The notes under the pieces: generated by a model
The model's database searches: none
Seen by the model: the letters and a program-made list of their open reading frames with translations, nothing else
Told to the model about the DNA's origin: nothing
In this document: in pieces, positions 35,916 through 44,914 of the stretch
Numbering within the stretch: the stretch's first letter is position 1
Layout: every line of letters starts with the position of its first letter
Made by a program: the position numbers and the translations under genes
Assembly: GCA_965530755.1 (NCBI GenBank)
Contig: CBESNA010000011.1
Location: 1 to 64,000, forward strand
Direction of reading: 5' to 3'
DNA from: SZUA-35 sp965530755
Lineage (GTDB): Bacteria > Actinomycetota > Acidimicrobiia > Acidimicrobiales > SZUA-35
Length of the DNA stretch: 64,000 nt

Positions 35916-37142
35916 GTGAAAGCCCTGCTGGTCGCGCTTGTCTGCTTTGCTGCGGCCTGTTCGTCGTCGGTCGACGTCGCGGTGTCGTCCACGACCGCGC
36001 AACCGACAGCCACTGAGCCGACGACCACGACGGCCCAGCCGACGACGACCACTACCGAGCCGACGACCACCACCACGGTCGATCCGATCGACGAGGTGGT
36101 GAGCGGCCTCAGCGTCGAACAGAAGGTGGGCCAGTTGCTGATGCCGGTCCTTGCCGGGACCGACGCCGTCACGCCGTCCCCGGCGCAAGCCTCGATCAAT
36201 CGCCGGATCGCAGGGGTCGACTCGATCGCCCAGGCCGTCGAGGTGTACTCCCTGGGCGGAGTGTTGTACCTCGGCGACAACGTGGTCTCAGCATCGCAGC
36301 TCACCGCCTTGTCGTCGGGAATCCAGACCGCAGCGCAGACGGCGATCCCCGGCATCGGCGCCCTGATCTCGGTCGACCAGGAGGGCGGAAGGGTCAATCG
36401 CCTGAGCGACGGGGTCGAGCGCTTCCCTGCAGCGCGAACCCTGGCTCCCGATGCCGAGGCCGTCCGCTCGGCCGCCTCTGCCACGGCGATCGGCGTGGCG
36501 GCACAGGGCATCAACATCGTGCTGGCCCCGGTTGCCGATCTCACAGACGGCAACGCCGGCGTCATCGGCAATCGCAGCTACGGAGCCGATCCCGCTGTCA
36601 GCGCCGACATGGTCGTCGCGTCGGTCAGCGGCCTGCAGGGTTCTGGGGTTGCGGCAGCGGTCAAGCACTGGCCTGGTCACGGTGCCACGGTGCTCGACAG
36701 CCACTCGGTCCTGCCGACGATCGACGTGGATCGGCTGCTGTGGGAGCAACGCGAACGCGTGCCCTTCGCCGCCGCCATCGATGCCGGGGTGGCGATCGTG
36801 ATGGTCGGTCATCTCGCGTTGCCCGGTCTCGATCCGTCCGGCGACCCGGCGACGGTGTCGATGATCCTGATCGACGAACTGTTGCGCCAGGACCTCGGAT
36901 TCGACGGAGTCGTGATGACAGACGCTCTCGACATGGGAGCAGTCCGAGATCAGGACCGTGGGGAGCTGGCGATCCAGTCGATCCTGGCCGGCGTCGACAT
37001 CCTGCTTGCCCCTCCAGACGTCGCTGTAGCCCACGCCGCCCTCGTCGACGCAGTGTCGACCGGTCGCATCAGCGTGGAGCGACTCGATGAATCCGTGGCT
37101 CGCATTCTCCGATTGAAGGCAGGGCTCGGGCTCCTCGCCTGA
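35916..37142 (+). CDS. glycoside hydrolase family 3 lipoprotein (NagZ-like)
   Basis: 408 residues. Signal ending CFAAACSS (lipobox), then a Thr/Pro/Glu-rich linker to about residue 50, then a single GH3 TIM barrel: SVDQEGGRVNRL, the catalytic dyad loop KHWPGHGATVLDSH and nucleophile Asp in VVMTDALDMGA. Likely an N-acetyl-beta-D-glucosaminidase in cell-wall turnover on the outer face of the membrane. GTG start at 35916. Confidence 0.9.
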   Translation: MKALLVALVCFAAACSSSVDVAVSSTTAQPTATEPTTTTAQPTTTTTEPTTTTTVDPIDEVVSGLSVEQKVGQLLMPVLAGTDAVTPSPAQASINRRIAGVDSIAQAVEVYSLGGVLYLGDNVVSASQLTALSSGIQTAAQTAIPGIGALISVDQEGGRVNRLSDGVERFPAARTLAPDAEAVRSAASATAIGVAAQGINIVLAPVADLTDGNAGVIGNRSYGADPAVSADMVVASVSGLQGSGVAAAVKHWPGHGATVLDSHSVLPTIDVDRLLWEQRERVPFAAAIDAGVAIVMVGHLALPGLDPSGDPATVSMILIDELLRQDLGFDGVVMTDALDMGAVRDQDRGELAIQSILAGVDILLAPPDVAVAHAALVDAVSTGRISVERLDESVARILRLKAGLGLLA

Positions 37143-37155
37143 CCCCTCCGGTCAG
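37139..37155. terminator. possible bidirectional terminator hairpin
   Basis: CTGACC, loop CCTCC, GGTCAG lies in the 9-base gap of a convergent pair and includes both stop codons. No U-run. Confidence 0.3.
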
Positions 37156-38369
37156 TGACCGAGCAGGACGCTGATGGAGCGTGGGCCGCGGACTTGACCG
37201 TTGGCCCACGTGGTCGCTTTGTCTGGGTCGAGTGAATAGTCCGGGAACGCCCGCAACCACTCCTGGAGACCGACGAGCAGTTCGAGCCTGGCCAGATTGG
37301 AACCCAGGCAGCGGTGGATGCCGAGGCCGAAGGCCACATGACGATTCTTGGCCCGGTCGAGCTGGAACTCGTGAGCATCTTCGAACACGTCCGGGTCGTG
37401 ATTGGCGGCCGGGAACGTGACGAGCGTCTGGTCCCCCTCGTGCATCGGGCAGCCGGCGACCTCGGTGTCGTTGATCACCTTGCGGCCCATCGTGACGGGG
37501 GCGTAGAAGCGCAGTACCTCTTCGCTGGCGGTGAGCCAGAGCGGATCGTCGTTGTCGACGGCAACCAGTTGTGCGACTTCCTCCGGGTGCTGCGCGAAGT
37601 GCCAGAGACCGGATGCCAGAGCGCTCCAGGTCGTGTCGATGCCGGCGATGATCATGAGCTTCACGTAGCCGAGCTTGAGCTGCTGACTGACCGGCTCGCC
37701 GTCGATCTCGGCATTGGTGATGAGTGTCAGGAGATCATCTTCTGGCGCAGCGGCCCGTCGCTCCAAGAGGTCGGCGATGTAGGTGTCCATCTCGAGCTGC
37801 ACCTGTTCACGAACGGCGTTGTCGCGTGGGGCGAGCTGGAAGTTGCGGAAGATCCAGTCGCGGAACATGTCGGCGTCGGACTCGGGGACGCCCAAGAGCT
37901 GACAGATGCCGTGGACGGGAATGTGTTGTGCGTACTGGACAGCGGCATCAGCCCCGTCGGCGTCGCCGATCTCGGCGATCAAGTCGCGACAGTACTGTCG
38001 CATGCCTTCTTCCATTGGTTCGATCACCCTGGGGCTGAACGAGGGCAGCAGCAACCGTCGGTGCTCTTTGTGATCCGGTGGATCAGAGGTGATCGGAGGT
38101 GCCGGGTTCCGCGGTGCATCCGGTCTGGCCACGCTCACGAAGATCGACGAGAAGTCCTCGGTGTTCTTTGCGACTTCGGAGACCGCGGCCATGGTGACGG
38201 GCATGTGCGAGCGGCCGTACCGCTCGGTCGTGGCGACCGGGGACTGCTCTCGTACTTGGTTCCAGATGTCGATGGCGTTTGGTCCCCACTGCGGATCGAG
38301 CCAGTCCCAGTCGTGCAGCCAATCGGTGACGGGCGGGAGATCCTGCTGCTCGGACTCGTAGATCGACAT
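37152..38369 (-). CDS. cytochrome P450
   Basis: 405 residues. I-helix AGIDTTWSAL (oxygen-activating Thr), ExxR in EEVLRFYAP, heme-binding loop FGLGIHRCLG with the thiolate Cys354. A soluble bacterial class I monooxygenase requiring a ferredoxin and a reductase not present here. The substrate is unpredictable. The ATG at 38369 is preceded at 6 bases by TAAGTT. Confidence 0.93.
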   Translation of the reverse strand: MSIYESEQQDLPPVTDWLHDWDWLDPQWGPNAIDIWNQVREQSPVATTERYGRSHMPVTMAAVSEVAKNTEDFSSIFVSVARPDAPRNPAPPITSDPPDHKEHRRLLLPSFSPRVIEPMEEGMRQYCRDLIAEIGDADGADAAVQYAQHIPVHGICQLLGVPESDADMFRDWIFRNFQLAPRDNAVREQVQLEMDTYIADLLERRAAAPEDDLLTLITNAEIDGEPVSQQLKLGYVKLMIIAGIDTTWSALASGLWHFAQHPEEVAQLVAVDNDDPLWLTASEEVLRFYAPVTMGRKVINDTEVAGCPMHEGDQTLVTFPAANHDPDVFEDAHEFQLDRAKNRHVAFGLGIHRCLGSNLARLELLVGLQEWLRAFPDYSLDPDKATTWANGQVRGPRSISVLLGH

Positions 38370-38375
38370 GGTCAG

Positions 38376-38381
38376 AACTTA
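38376..38381 (-). promoter_or_regulatory. -10 hexamer TAAGTT for the P450 gene
   Basis: Six bases before the ATG at 38369; it overlaps the 3' end of the Fur-family gene, so the two are not one simple transcript. Confidence 0.38.
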
Positions 38382-38816
38382 GGGCACGACGTCGGAAGTG
38401 TGGCAACCGGCACACGTGCCGGGGAGCGCGAAGTGTCCGGGGTGGAGGACGAAGCCGGTGGCGTCCTCGATGGCCGAGCGAGTGGTGTCGAACAACGAAC
38501 CGTCGACGTGAACGACGAGTCCGCACTGCTCACACAGGAGGTGGAGGTCGTCATCGCCCGTGAGGTGATAGACGGCACGACCGTGTCCGAGGTGGACATG
38601 CTCCACCAGCCCGAGGCCGGCGAGCACGTCCAGGGTGCGATAGACGGTCGATCGATGCACTGACGGATGGGCGCGGGCGACGTGTTCGGCCAGGTCGTCT
38701 GCGGTCGGATGATCACCGGCCGACACCAGGGCCTCGATCACGGCTCGCCGCGGTTGGGTCAGTCGGCCGCCGGCCTCGCGAAGCCGGCGCTGGATCTCCT
38801 CGACGTTCTGCACCAC
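38379..38816 (-). CDS. Fur-family regulator
   Basis: 145 residues. GGRLTQPRRAVIEALVSAGDHP and HRSTVYRTLDVLAGLGLVEHV form the winged helix; HLGHGRAVYHL and HLLCEQCG with CAGCH provide metal and structural zinc ligands. GTG at 38816 is chosen because TACGGT lies 6 bases upstream; the frame opens much earlier, at 38942, but that part overlaps the divergent channel gene. A second Fur paralogue in the window; Zur, Fur or PerR identity is undecided. Confidence 0.85.
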   Translation of the reverse strand: MVQNVEEIQRRLREAGGRLTQPRRAVIEALVSAGDHPTADDLAEHVARAHPSVHRSTVYRTLDVLAGLGLVEHVHLGHGRAVYHLTGDDDLHLLCEQCGLVVHVDGSLFDTTRSAIEDATGFVLHPGHFALPGTCAGCHTSDVVP

Positions 38817-38822
38817 ATCCCG

Positions 38823-38828
38823 ACCGTA
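38823..38828 (-). promoter_or_regulatory. -10 hexamer TACGGT for the second Fur-family gene
   Basis: Six bases before the GTG at 38816. Confidence 0.38.
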
Positions 38829-38885
38829 CACACCGACTGAACCGTCGGGTGGGGATTTGACGCCGTCGTTCGCTAGAAGGGTGAG

Positions 38886-39890
38886 GTGACCGTGCGTCGA
38901 CCCACCCCGATCGCGGCCGGCCCGATCGTGCCCGGAACGCAACGCACGCCGCTGGCAGCGATCATGCGGCGCATCGCGTTCGCGATCGGCCTGATCATCT
39001 TCATCGCGATCGTGGTCAGACTCGGACGAGGTGGCTACACCGACGTGACCGGGGACCCGATCTCATTCCTCGACGCGCTCTATTACGCCTCCGTCACGGT
39101 CACCACCACTGGGTACGGCGACATCACCGCGGTCACGAGCGGGACCCGGTTGGCCACGCTCGTGTTCATCACGCCTGTGCGCATCGTGTTCCTGATCCTC
39201 GTCGTCGGGACGACCGTCGAGGTGTTGACCGATCAGACCCGTCACATCCTGCGAACCAACCGGTGGAGGAAACGCGTGAACCATCACATCATCATCTGCG
39301 GATTCGGGGCGACCGGCCAGAGCGCCGCCGCCGACTTGCGAGCGCGAGGACGCGCCGCCGAATCGATCGTCGCCGTCGATGTCGATCCGGGCGTCATCGC
39401 GGTCGCGAACGCTCTCGGTTATGTGGGCATCACTGGCGATGCGACCTCGACAGCAACGCTGCGCGAGGCCGAGATCGAGCGTGCGGACGGCGTCATCGTC
39501 ACGCCGAATCGTGATGACACGGCGGTTCTGGTGACCCTGACGGCGCGAGAGCTGAACCCGGACGCCACGATCGTCGCAGGAGGGCGGGAGCAGGAAAACC
39601 TCCATCTGCTGCGCCAGGGTGGGGCAGACGAGGTCATCGACGCAACGTCTGCCGTCGGGCGGATGCTCGGGTTCGCGATGGACTCCCCAGGTGCAGTGCG
39701 GGTGCTCGACGAGCTCATCGACGCCGGGAGCGGACTCGAACTCGTCGAGTGTGGACCGGAGGACATGGACAGCGGGAGCAAACTCGTGGCGATCGAGCGA
39801 GACGGTCGTCGGCTGCCACCAGATCAGGTTTCACTTGCCGACGTCATGCCAGGCGACCGGCTCGTCGTCGTGCGCGAAACCTCGCGCTGA
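38886..39890 (+). CDS. two-helix potassium channel with TrkA-N (RCK) domain
   Basis: 334 residues. Two helices (about 28-45 and 95-112) flank the pore loop with selectivity filter TVTTTGYGDIT. Then a cytosolic RCK domain begins HIIICGFGATGQSAA (nucleotide-binding glycine loop) and a TrkA-C-like end (PDQVSLADVMPGDRLVVV). Like MthK/Kch: ligand-gated K+ flux. GTG start at 38886, with another GTG 5 bases upstream out of frame. Confidence 0.9.
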   Translation: MTVRRPTPIAAGPIVPGTQRTPLAAIMRRIAFAIGLIIFIAIVVRLGRGGYTDVTGDPISFLDALYYASVTVTTTGYGDITAVTSGTRLATLVFITPVRIVFLILVVGTTVEVLTDQTRHILRTNRWRKRVNHHIIICGFGATGQSAAADLRARGRAAESIVAVDVDPGVIAVANALGYVGITGDATSTATLREAEIERADGVIVTPNRDDTAVLVTLTARELNPDATIVAGGREQENLHLLRQGGADEVIDATSAVGRMLGFAMDSPGAVRVLDELIDAGSGLELVECGPEDMDSGSKLVAIERDGRRLPPDQVSLADVMPGDRLVVVRETSR

Positions 39891-39906
39891 CGAGACGACG
39901 TACCCC

Positions 39907-40347
39907 GTGGGCCTTTTTGACTTCGAACAACTCGCCGTCATCCACCTCGCCGCCACTGGTTTCATGGTTGGACTGATCTGGACGATCCATGTCCTGCACT
40001 ACCCATTGTTCGCGTTCGTTCCCGAGCCTTACCAACCGTTCCAGAGCGAGCACATGAAACGCATCTCGCGGCTGCTGATCGTCCCGTGGGGGATCGAAGT
40101 GTTGACCGCGCTCGGTCTCTTCCTGCTCGCTGACGCTGGAGCGCAGCGGGCCTGGTCGTTGGTCGGCGGGGCGCTGGTCGTCGCAATCGTGGGGGTCACG
40201 GGCCTGCTGGCAGCGCCTGCGCATGGACGGTTGTTGGAACGGTTCGACGAGGATGAGCTTCGTTCGCTCCTTCGGGTCGACCTCGTCCGTACCTTGCTCT
40301 GGACGGCTCGGGGTGCAGTGGCGATCGTGTTGGTCTTCCTGCGTTAG
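39907..40347 (+). CDS. conserved four-helix membrane protein
   Basis: 146 residues with four hydrophobic helices and a conserved-looking cytosolic loop (YPLFAFVPEPYQPFQSEHMKR). Such small integral membrane proteins recur in marine bacteria without assigned function. GTG at 39907, 16 bases after the channel stop, likely cotranscribed with it. The frame opens further upstream inside the channel gene without meaning. The stop overlaps the convergent hydrolase by 4 bases. Confidence 0.65.
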   Translation: MGLFDFEQLAVIHLAATGFMVGLIWTIHVLHYPLFAFVPEPYQPFQSEHMKRISRLLIVPWGIEVLTALGLFLLADAGAQRAWSLVGGALVVAIVGVTGLLAAPAHGRLLERFDEDELRSLLRVDLVRTLLWTARGAVAIVLVFLR

Positions 40348-41192
40348 CCGACGAAGTCGAGCAGAGCGGCTGCGACCTCGGCCGGCTTCTGGGCGTGCAC
40401 GTCGTGATGGGCCGGCTGGAACCATACGGCGCGCCCCTGCCGGAGTCCGGCGATCGCCTCGTCGACGGCAGGAGATGTGCGGTCCCGCTCGGCGGCGTCC
40501 CCCGCCGCAGCAACGATGAGCACGGGGTTCTCGATGGTGGCGTACCGGCTCGACGGTTCGTGCTCCCACAACCCGTGGAGCACAGCGAGGTGGTGTTCCA
40601 GCGTGAGCCACGGTGCGATGGTGTCATCGGATCGGATCTCGAAGTTCTCGAGCGTCGCTTCGCGACCGGAAGCCGGCCAGTCGACTGCCATCGATTCGAT
40701 CCACGACGTGATGTCGCTCAGCGGCGTTCCGACCAGTCGCGGTGGAGCCAGTGCATCGCGACACGTTTCCCACTTCGGGTACCGCCGTCGAAGATGGATG
40801 AAACCGCCGTCGACCAGAATGGCAGCGGCGATGCGGTCTGCGTGTCGATGGGTCGCCTCGAGTACGACGTTGCCGCCCCACGACTGTCCACCGACGACGG
40901 GCCGGTCGAGATCGAGCGCATCGATGAGCTGGACGAGATCGTCGGCGACGGTGCCCATGTCGTACCCGTGGTCAGGTTTGGACGATCGTCCGTGACCGCG
41001 CTGATCGAAGGTGAAGACCCGGTGCCCCGCAACAGCAAGACGTTCGGCCACGTCCGTCCAGAGGGTGGCGTTCGAGGCGAGCCCATGGGTGAGGAGGAAG
41101 TCTGGGCCCTGGGCGGCGCTGCCAGGATCGAAACGGCGCACTGCGAGTGTGACGCCGGACGGGATCACCACGAGCTCGGGTTCAGGGCTCAT
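40344..41192 (-). CDS. alpha/beta hydrolase
   Basis: 282 residues. Oxyanion motif LLTHGLASNATLW, nucleophile elbow VVGGQSWGGNVV (Ser), acid in VAAAGDAAERD and catalytic His in PAHHDVHAQ. Resembles epoxide-hydrolase/haloperoxidase-type enzymes. Last gene of a three-gene leftward operon with two Gfo/Idh/MocA oxidoreductases (4-base overlaps), which hints at work on a sugar-like or cyclitol substrate. Confidence 0.85.
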   Translation of the reverse strand: MSPEPELVVIPSGVTLAVRRFDPGSAAQGPDFLLTHGLASNATLWTDVAERLAVAGHRVFTFDQRGHGRSSKPDHGYDMGTVADDLVQLIDALDLDRPVVGGQSWGGNVVLEATHRHADRIAAAILVDGGFIHLRRRYPKWETCRDALAPPRLVGTPLSDITSWIESMAVDWPASGREATLENFEIRSDDTIAPWLTLEHHLAVLHGLWEHEPSSRYATIENPVLIVAAAGDAAERDRTSPAVDEAIAGLRQGRAVWFQPAHHDVHAQKPAEVAAALLDFVG

Positions 41193-42052
41193 GCCGCGGC
41201 CAGTATGCGGTCGATCAGACGGGCCATTGCGACCGAATCGTCGATCGGTCTCGGGAACGGAGTGGTGCCGTCGATGTCAGCAACGACGGCCTCGATCATT
41301 CGCGTGTATGTGCCTTCGATGCCGGTGTGGGCGTCGCCGATGAGCTGGATGTCGAGGTCTGGGCCGACGATGCGAAGTTCCTGGGCCTCGGGGAGCGCGA
41401 AGGACACGAGGCTGTCCAGCGTTCGGCCGCCCGGCCACGTGAGGTGCAACGAGGTGGTGAGATCGACACCTGTCGCCGCATACTCGATTTCGGCCGCCAC
41501 AGCTTCCGGCTCCGGCCCCCACAGGGCGACGGCAGGGCCGAGTGCATAGATCCCGACGTCGAGCAGTGCGCCGCCGCCTTGGCATGGGTCCCACCGGTAG
41601 TTGCCTTCGTTCTCGGGCCCGATGGTGAACGTGAATCGAGTGGTGACGCGTTCGCCGGCTGCGCCTTTCGCTCGGTCGATGGTGTCGGCCCACGGCGGGG
41701 AGAACGGCGTCATCCAGGCCTCGAACAGCTTGACGCCGCGGTCGACACAGGTGGCGACCATGCCCGCAGCCTGTTCTGCAGTGGGGGCCAGAGGCTTCTC
41801 GCAGAGCACGTGTTTCCCCGCAGCAGCTGCCCGCTGCGTCCACTCGGCGTGCATGCCGTTGGGGAGCGGCAGATAGACGACATCCACGTCCGGGTTGGCG
41901 AGGACGTCTTCGTACGAGACGGTCCCGCCCTCGGGATGATGGCGCGAGCCGATGCTCACCAGGCGAGCCCCGGCGGCTCTCTCGATGGCCGGTATGACCG
42001 CCTTGGTGGCGACGAAGGATCGGCCGCCGAGGACGCCGAAGCCGAGGCTCAT
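41189..42052 (-). CDS. Gfo/Idh/MocA family oxidoreductase
   Basis: 287 residues. N-terminal NAD(P)-binding VLGGRSFVATKAVIPAI, VYLPLPNGMHAEWTQRA, the EKPL motif (HVLCEKPLAP, catalytic Lys), and a GGGALLDVGIYAL substrate-domain block. Close to the trans-1,2-dihydrobenzene-diol or sugar-dehydrogenase branch. ATGA overlaps with both neighbours. Confidence 0.88.
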   Translation of the reverse strand: MSLGFGVLGGRSFVATKAVIPAIERAAGARLVSIGSRHHPEGGTVSYEDVLANPDVDVVYLPLPNGMHAEWTQRAAAAGKHVLCEKPLAPTAEQAAGMVATCVDRGVKLFEAWMTPFSPPWADTIDRAKGAAGERVTTRFTFTIGPENEGNYRWDPCQGGGALLDVGIYALGPAVALWGPEPEAVAAEIEYAATGVDLTTSLHLTWPGGRTLDSLVSFALPEAQELRIVGPDLDIQLIGDAHTGIEGTYTRMIEAVVADIDGTTPFPRPIDDSVAMARLIDRILAAA

Positions 42053-43593
42053 CCGAGATCGATCAATGTGCCGCCCTCGGCTCCCGAGCGGTGTGCTGCT
42101 TCGAGGACGGCCACGACGTCGCGGCTCTCCTCGGGTCGAACGGCCAACGGCTCGCCGAGGATGAGGTGATCGGCCAGGTTGCGGTGGAATCCCCAGCCCG
42201 GATGGGGGGCTGGCGGAAGCTGTGAGGTGACCAGGCCGTAGTTCGGTTCGTAGCGGGCGAGCTCGAAGTCAACCGGGGCCTCGGCGTGGTGGTGGTACCC
42301 GTCGAGGTGGCCTCGCCCAGGTTCGAGGCGCTCGTTGCGCAGTGGTCGATAGTGCCCTTCCATCGTCCCCTGTGTCCCCTGGACGTGGAACTTGGGGCGG
42401 CGGATGGCGGCGATGTCGCTCTGGCGGAAGGTCGCTTCGCGCCCGTCGCTCCATTGCATCCACACCGAGAGCTGATCGACGTTGGTGGTGTCGTGCCACA
42501 CCCGGTTGTGCGAGCTGCAGAGGACTCGGGAGGGAGAATCTCCGTAGAGGCGCAGGATCCAGTCGATGTGGTGGGATCCCCAGTCGTAGACTGCGCCGCC
42601 CGAGATGCTGTCTTCCGAGTGCCAGGCCCGGCATGGATGCTCGAAGCTGCCCACGAAGGTCTCGATGTTGAAGAGTTCGCCGAGCAGGCCTCGCTCGACG
42701 GCTCGGCTGAGGGCCAGGAAATCTCGGTCCCAGCGGCGCGACTGATGCACGCTGATCACACGTTCGTGTTGCGCGGCGACAGCGATGAGTTCGTCCGCTT
42801 CGGCCACGGTGAGGCTCATGGGTTTCTCGACCACGACGTGTTTGCCGGCCCGCAGCAGTTCGAGGGCGAGTCGTGCGTGGTGAACCGGCGGTGTGGCGAC
42901 GATGGCGATGTCGACCTCCTCGTCGGATGCAGCCCCGGTCGCGGTGTCATACAGAGCCAGGTCAGGAAAGTCGGCCCTGGCCGCCTCGAGTCGATCGGGT
43001 GACGTGTCGACGGCTGCGGCGAGACGGAGTCCGTCGGTTTCGGTGCAGGCGAGTCCGTGCATGTAACCCATGCCGCCGAAGGGTCCGTAGCCGACCACGG
43101 CGACACCGAAGTCGGTCGTGTGTTGGGGCTCGGGCGCATTCAGGAGTCGACTGATGTAGGTGCCGATCACGGGGTGCCCGAGGGCAGCATCGAGATCCGC
43201 AGTGCCGACGGTGACCACCCTGCCCTCACCGAGCGGTCGAACGCACACCACGGGTTCGTGCCGAAATCGGATGCTGCTGGTCGCAGCGATCTGGGCGGTG
43301 CCGTTCAGGGTGGCCAGCGTGCGCAACGAGGTGGTGAGTGGCACCTCCCCATCGAGTCGTGCCGCCTCGGGGCGATCGGCGAGCGTGATGAACCACTCGC
43401 CGTGCGGTGTTTCACTCGTGACTACGACCCCGGTGAGACTGCTGATCTGCTCGTCGCCGGGATGCGCAACCACGAGGACTGAGCCACCCTGCTCGGCGTG
43501 AGCAAGCAGCGCTGCGATCCGGTCGGAGCCGGCCTCACTCGCCCGTTCCCGGAGCACCTCGAGGTCGTCGGATGTCATTGCTGAAGTCGGCAT
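42049..43593 (-). CDS. ThuA-like domain fused to Gfo/Idh/MocA oxidoreductase
   Basis: 514 residues in two parts. Residues about 1-160 resemble the C-terminal half of ThuA/glutamine-amidotransferase-fold domains (GGSVLVVAHPGDE, HGEWFITLADRPEA, VRPLGEGRVVTVGTADLDAA). Residues about 165-514 are a complete Gfo/Idh/MocA enzyme (VAVVGYGPFGGMGYMHGLA, HVVVEKPMSL, ISGGAVYDWGSHHIDW). Probably oxidises a sugar or polyol with NAD(P). The ATG at 43593 lies 6 bases after TACTTT. First gene of the three-gene operon. Confidence 0.8.
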   Translation of the reverse strand: MPTSAMTSDDLEVLRERASEAGSDRIAALLAHAEQGGSVLVVAHPGDEQISSLTGVVVTSETPHGEWFITLADRPEAARLDGEVPLTTSLRTLATLNGTAQIAATSSIRFRHEPVVCVRPLGEGRVVTVGTADLDAALGHPVIGTYISRLLNAPEPQHTTDFGVAVVGYGPFGGMGYMHGLACTETDGLRLAAAVDTSPDRLEAARADFPDLALYDTATGAASDEEVDIAIVATPPVHHARLALELLRAGKHVVVEKPMSLTVAEADELIAVAAQHERVISVHQSRRWDRDFLALSRAVERGLLGELFNIETFVGSFEHPCRAWHSEDSISGGAVYDWGSHHIDWILRLYGDSPSRVLCSSHNRVWHDTTNVDQLSVWMQWSDGREATFRQSDIAAIRRPKFHVQGTQGTMEGHYRPLRNERLEPGRGHLDGYHHHAEAPVDFELARYEPNYGLVTSQLPPAPHPGWGFHRNLADHLILGEPLAVRPEESRDVVAVLEAAHRSGAEGGTLIDLG

Positions 43594-43599
43594 CAGCGC

Positions 43600-43605
43600 A
43601 AAGTA
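43600..43605 (-). promoter_or_regulatory. -10 hexamer TACTTT for the ThuA-Gfo operon
   Basis: Six bases before the ATG at 43593; back to back with TACATT of the protease gene. Confidence 0.42.
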
Positions 43606-43652
43606 GTTCGCCCGGCCGGCGCGACCTTAAGCGGGCGTTATTTGTCTCCGGC

Positions 43653-43658
43653 TACATT
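43653..43658 (+). promoter_or_regulatory. -10 hexamer TACATT for the site-2 protease gene
   Basis: Six bases before the ATG at 43665; it supports this start over the upstream ATG at 43572. Confidence 0.42.
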
Positions 43659-43664
43659 CATTCC

Positions 43665-44831
43665 ATGTTCGGGGCGTCTGACAGCTCAATCTCCTTTGGT
43701 CGGATCGCCGGCGCGCCCGTTCGCATCGGGCCCGGTTCGCTCCTGGTCGCGGCCTACGTCGCCTACAGCCTCGGCGCACAGTGGCTGGACCGGCACGACA
43801 CGCTGCTCGTCGTCGCGGTGGCGACCCTCACCGGCATCGGCTTCATGGCGTCCATCCTGGCCCACGAGGCCGGTCACGCCATCGTGGCGAAACGCAACGG
43901 CATCAACTCTCGCGAGATCCGGCTGTCGCTGTTCGGCGGCGTTGCGGCGCTCGAACGAGGCGCTCCAACCCCTGGGGTCGAGATGAAGGTCGCCTTCGCC
44001 GGGCCGGCGGTCAACCTGGTGGCCGCAGCAGCAATGTTGGGTGGCGGTCTCTCTTTGGCCGGCAACGGGCGCGATTCGATTCTGTTCGAGGCGCTCATCT
44101 GGTTGGGCGGGATCAACCTCATCCTCGGAGCGTTCAATCTGCTGCCGGGCCTGCCCCTCGACGGCGGCCGGATCCTCACCGGGTTCCTGTGGCGGCGGCG
44201 GAACGACCGCACGGCGGCGGTTCGCACCACGGCCAACGTCGGCAAGGTGCTTGCCTATCTCGCGTTCGCTCTCGCTGCCTACGAGCTCATCGTGGTCGAG
44301 TCGCCGTTCGGGCTCTACACCGCCTTCATCGGCATGATTCTGCTGAGGGGGGCCGACGGCGAGGTGGCCCGAGCCAGCCTGGTCGACCAGGTGAAGGGTC
44401 ACACGGTCGGTGAAATTGCCCGCTACCACCCGCCGGTGATCAACGAGTCGGTCAACACGGCCTCTGCACGGGCGTTGCTGCCCTCACCCGGGGCAGCGAA
44501 TGCCCCCCATCCGATCCGCTGGGCGATCGTGACCGACGACGATGGAATCGCCCGTGGTCTACTCGACCTCGGGCTGCTCGACCGGGCGGCCACGTTGGAC
44601 GGCACCGATCCGGTGGCCGACATCATGGTGCCGATCGATCAGCAGCGGGCGGCCTTCGAGTCCGAGTCGCTCGACGGCGTGATTGATCGCGGGGTCATGG
44701 TCCCCTTCGTCGTGATCGACAGCGAGTGGCATCCAGTGGCCATCGTCGACTCCGTCGGCATCGCCGCGACTGGGGTCCGAGCTTCACATTCACCACTTCC
44801 TTCCCCCGGTTGGCAGCCAGATCAGGGTTGA
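43665..44831 (+). CDS. site-2 protease family membrane metalloprotease
   Basis: 388 residues. Zinc motif ILAHEAGHAIVA in a membrane helix and the third ligand in LPLDGGRILTG, both diagnostic for S2P (M50). Six or so helices, then a soluble C-terminus (residues about 235-388) that looks like a pair of degenerate CBS-type segments (GEIARYHPPVI, DPVADIMVPID). Intramembrane proteolysis of anti-sigma factors or other substrates is the family role; the local target is unknown. Confidence 0.9.
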   Translation: MFGASDSSISFGRIAGAPVRIGPGSLLVAAYVAYSLGAQWLDRHDTLLVVAVATLTGIGFMASILAHEAGHAIVAKRNGINSREIRLSLFGGVAALERGAPTPGVEMKVAFAGPAVNLVAAAAMLGGGLSLAGNGRDSILFEALIWLGGINLILGAFNLLPGLPLDGGRILTGFLWRRRNDRTAAVRTTANVGKVLAYLAFALAAYELIVVESPFGLYTAFIGMILLRGADGEVARASLVDQVKGHTVGEIARYHPPVINESVNTASARALLPSPGAANAPHPIRWAIVTDDDGIARGLLDLGLLDRAATLDGTDPVADIMVPIDQQRAAFESESLDGVIDRGVMVPFVVIDSEWHPVAIVDSVGIAATGVRASHSPLPSPGWQPDQG

Positions 44832-44914
44832 GAGTCGCCGGCTGATGGGCCATTGTTGTCGAAGCTCTTCGGCAAACGGCTCAGGTCGGACCAGGTGGAC
44901 GCCGATGGCAGAGG

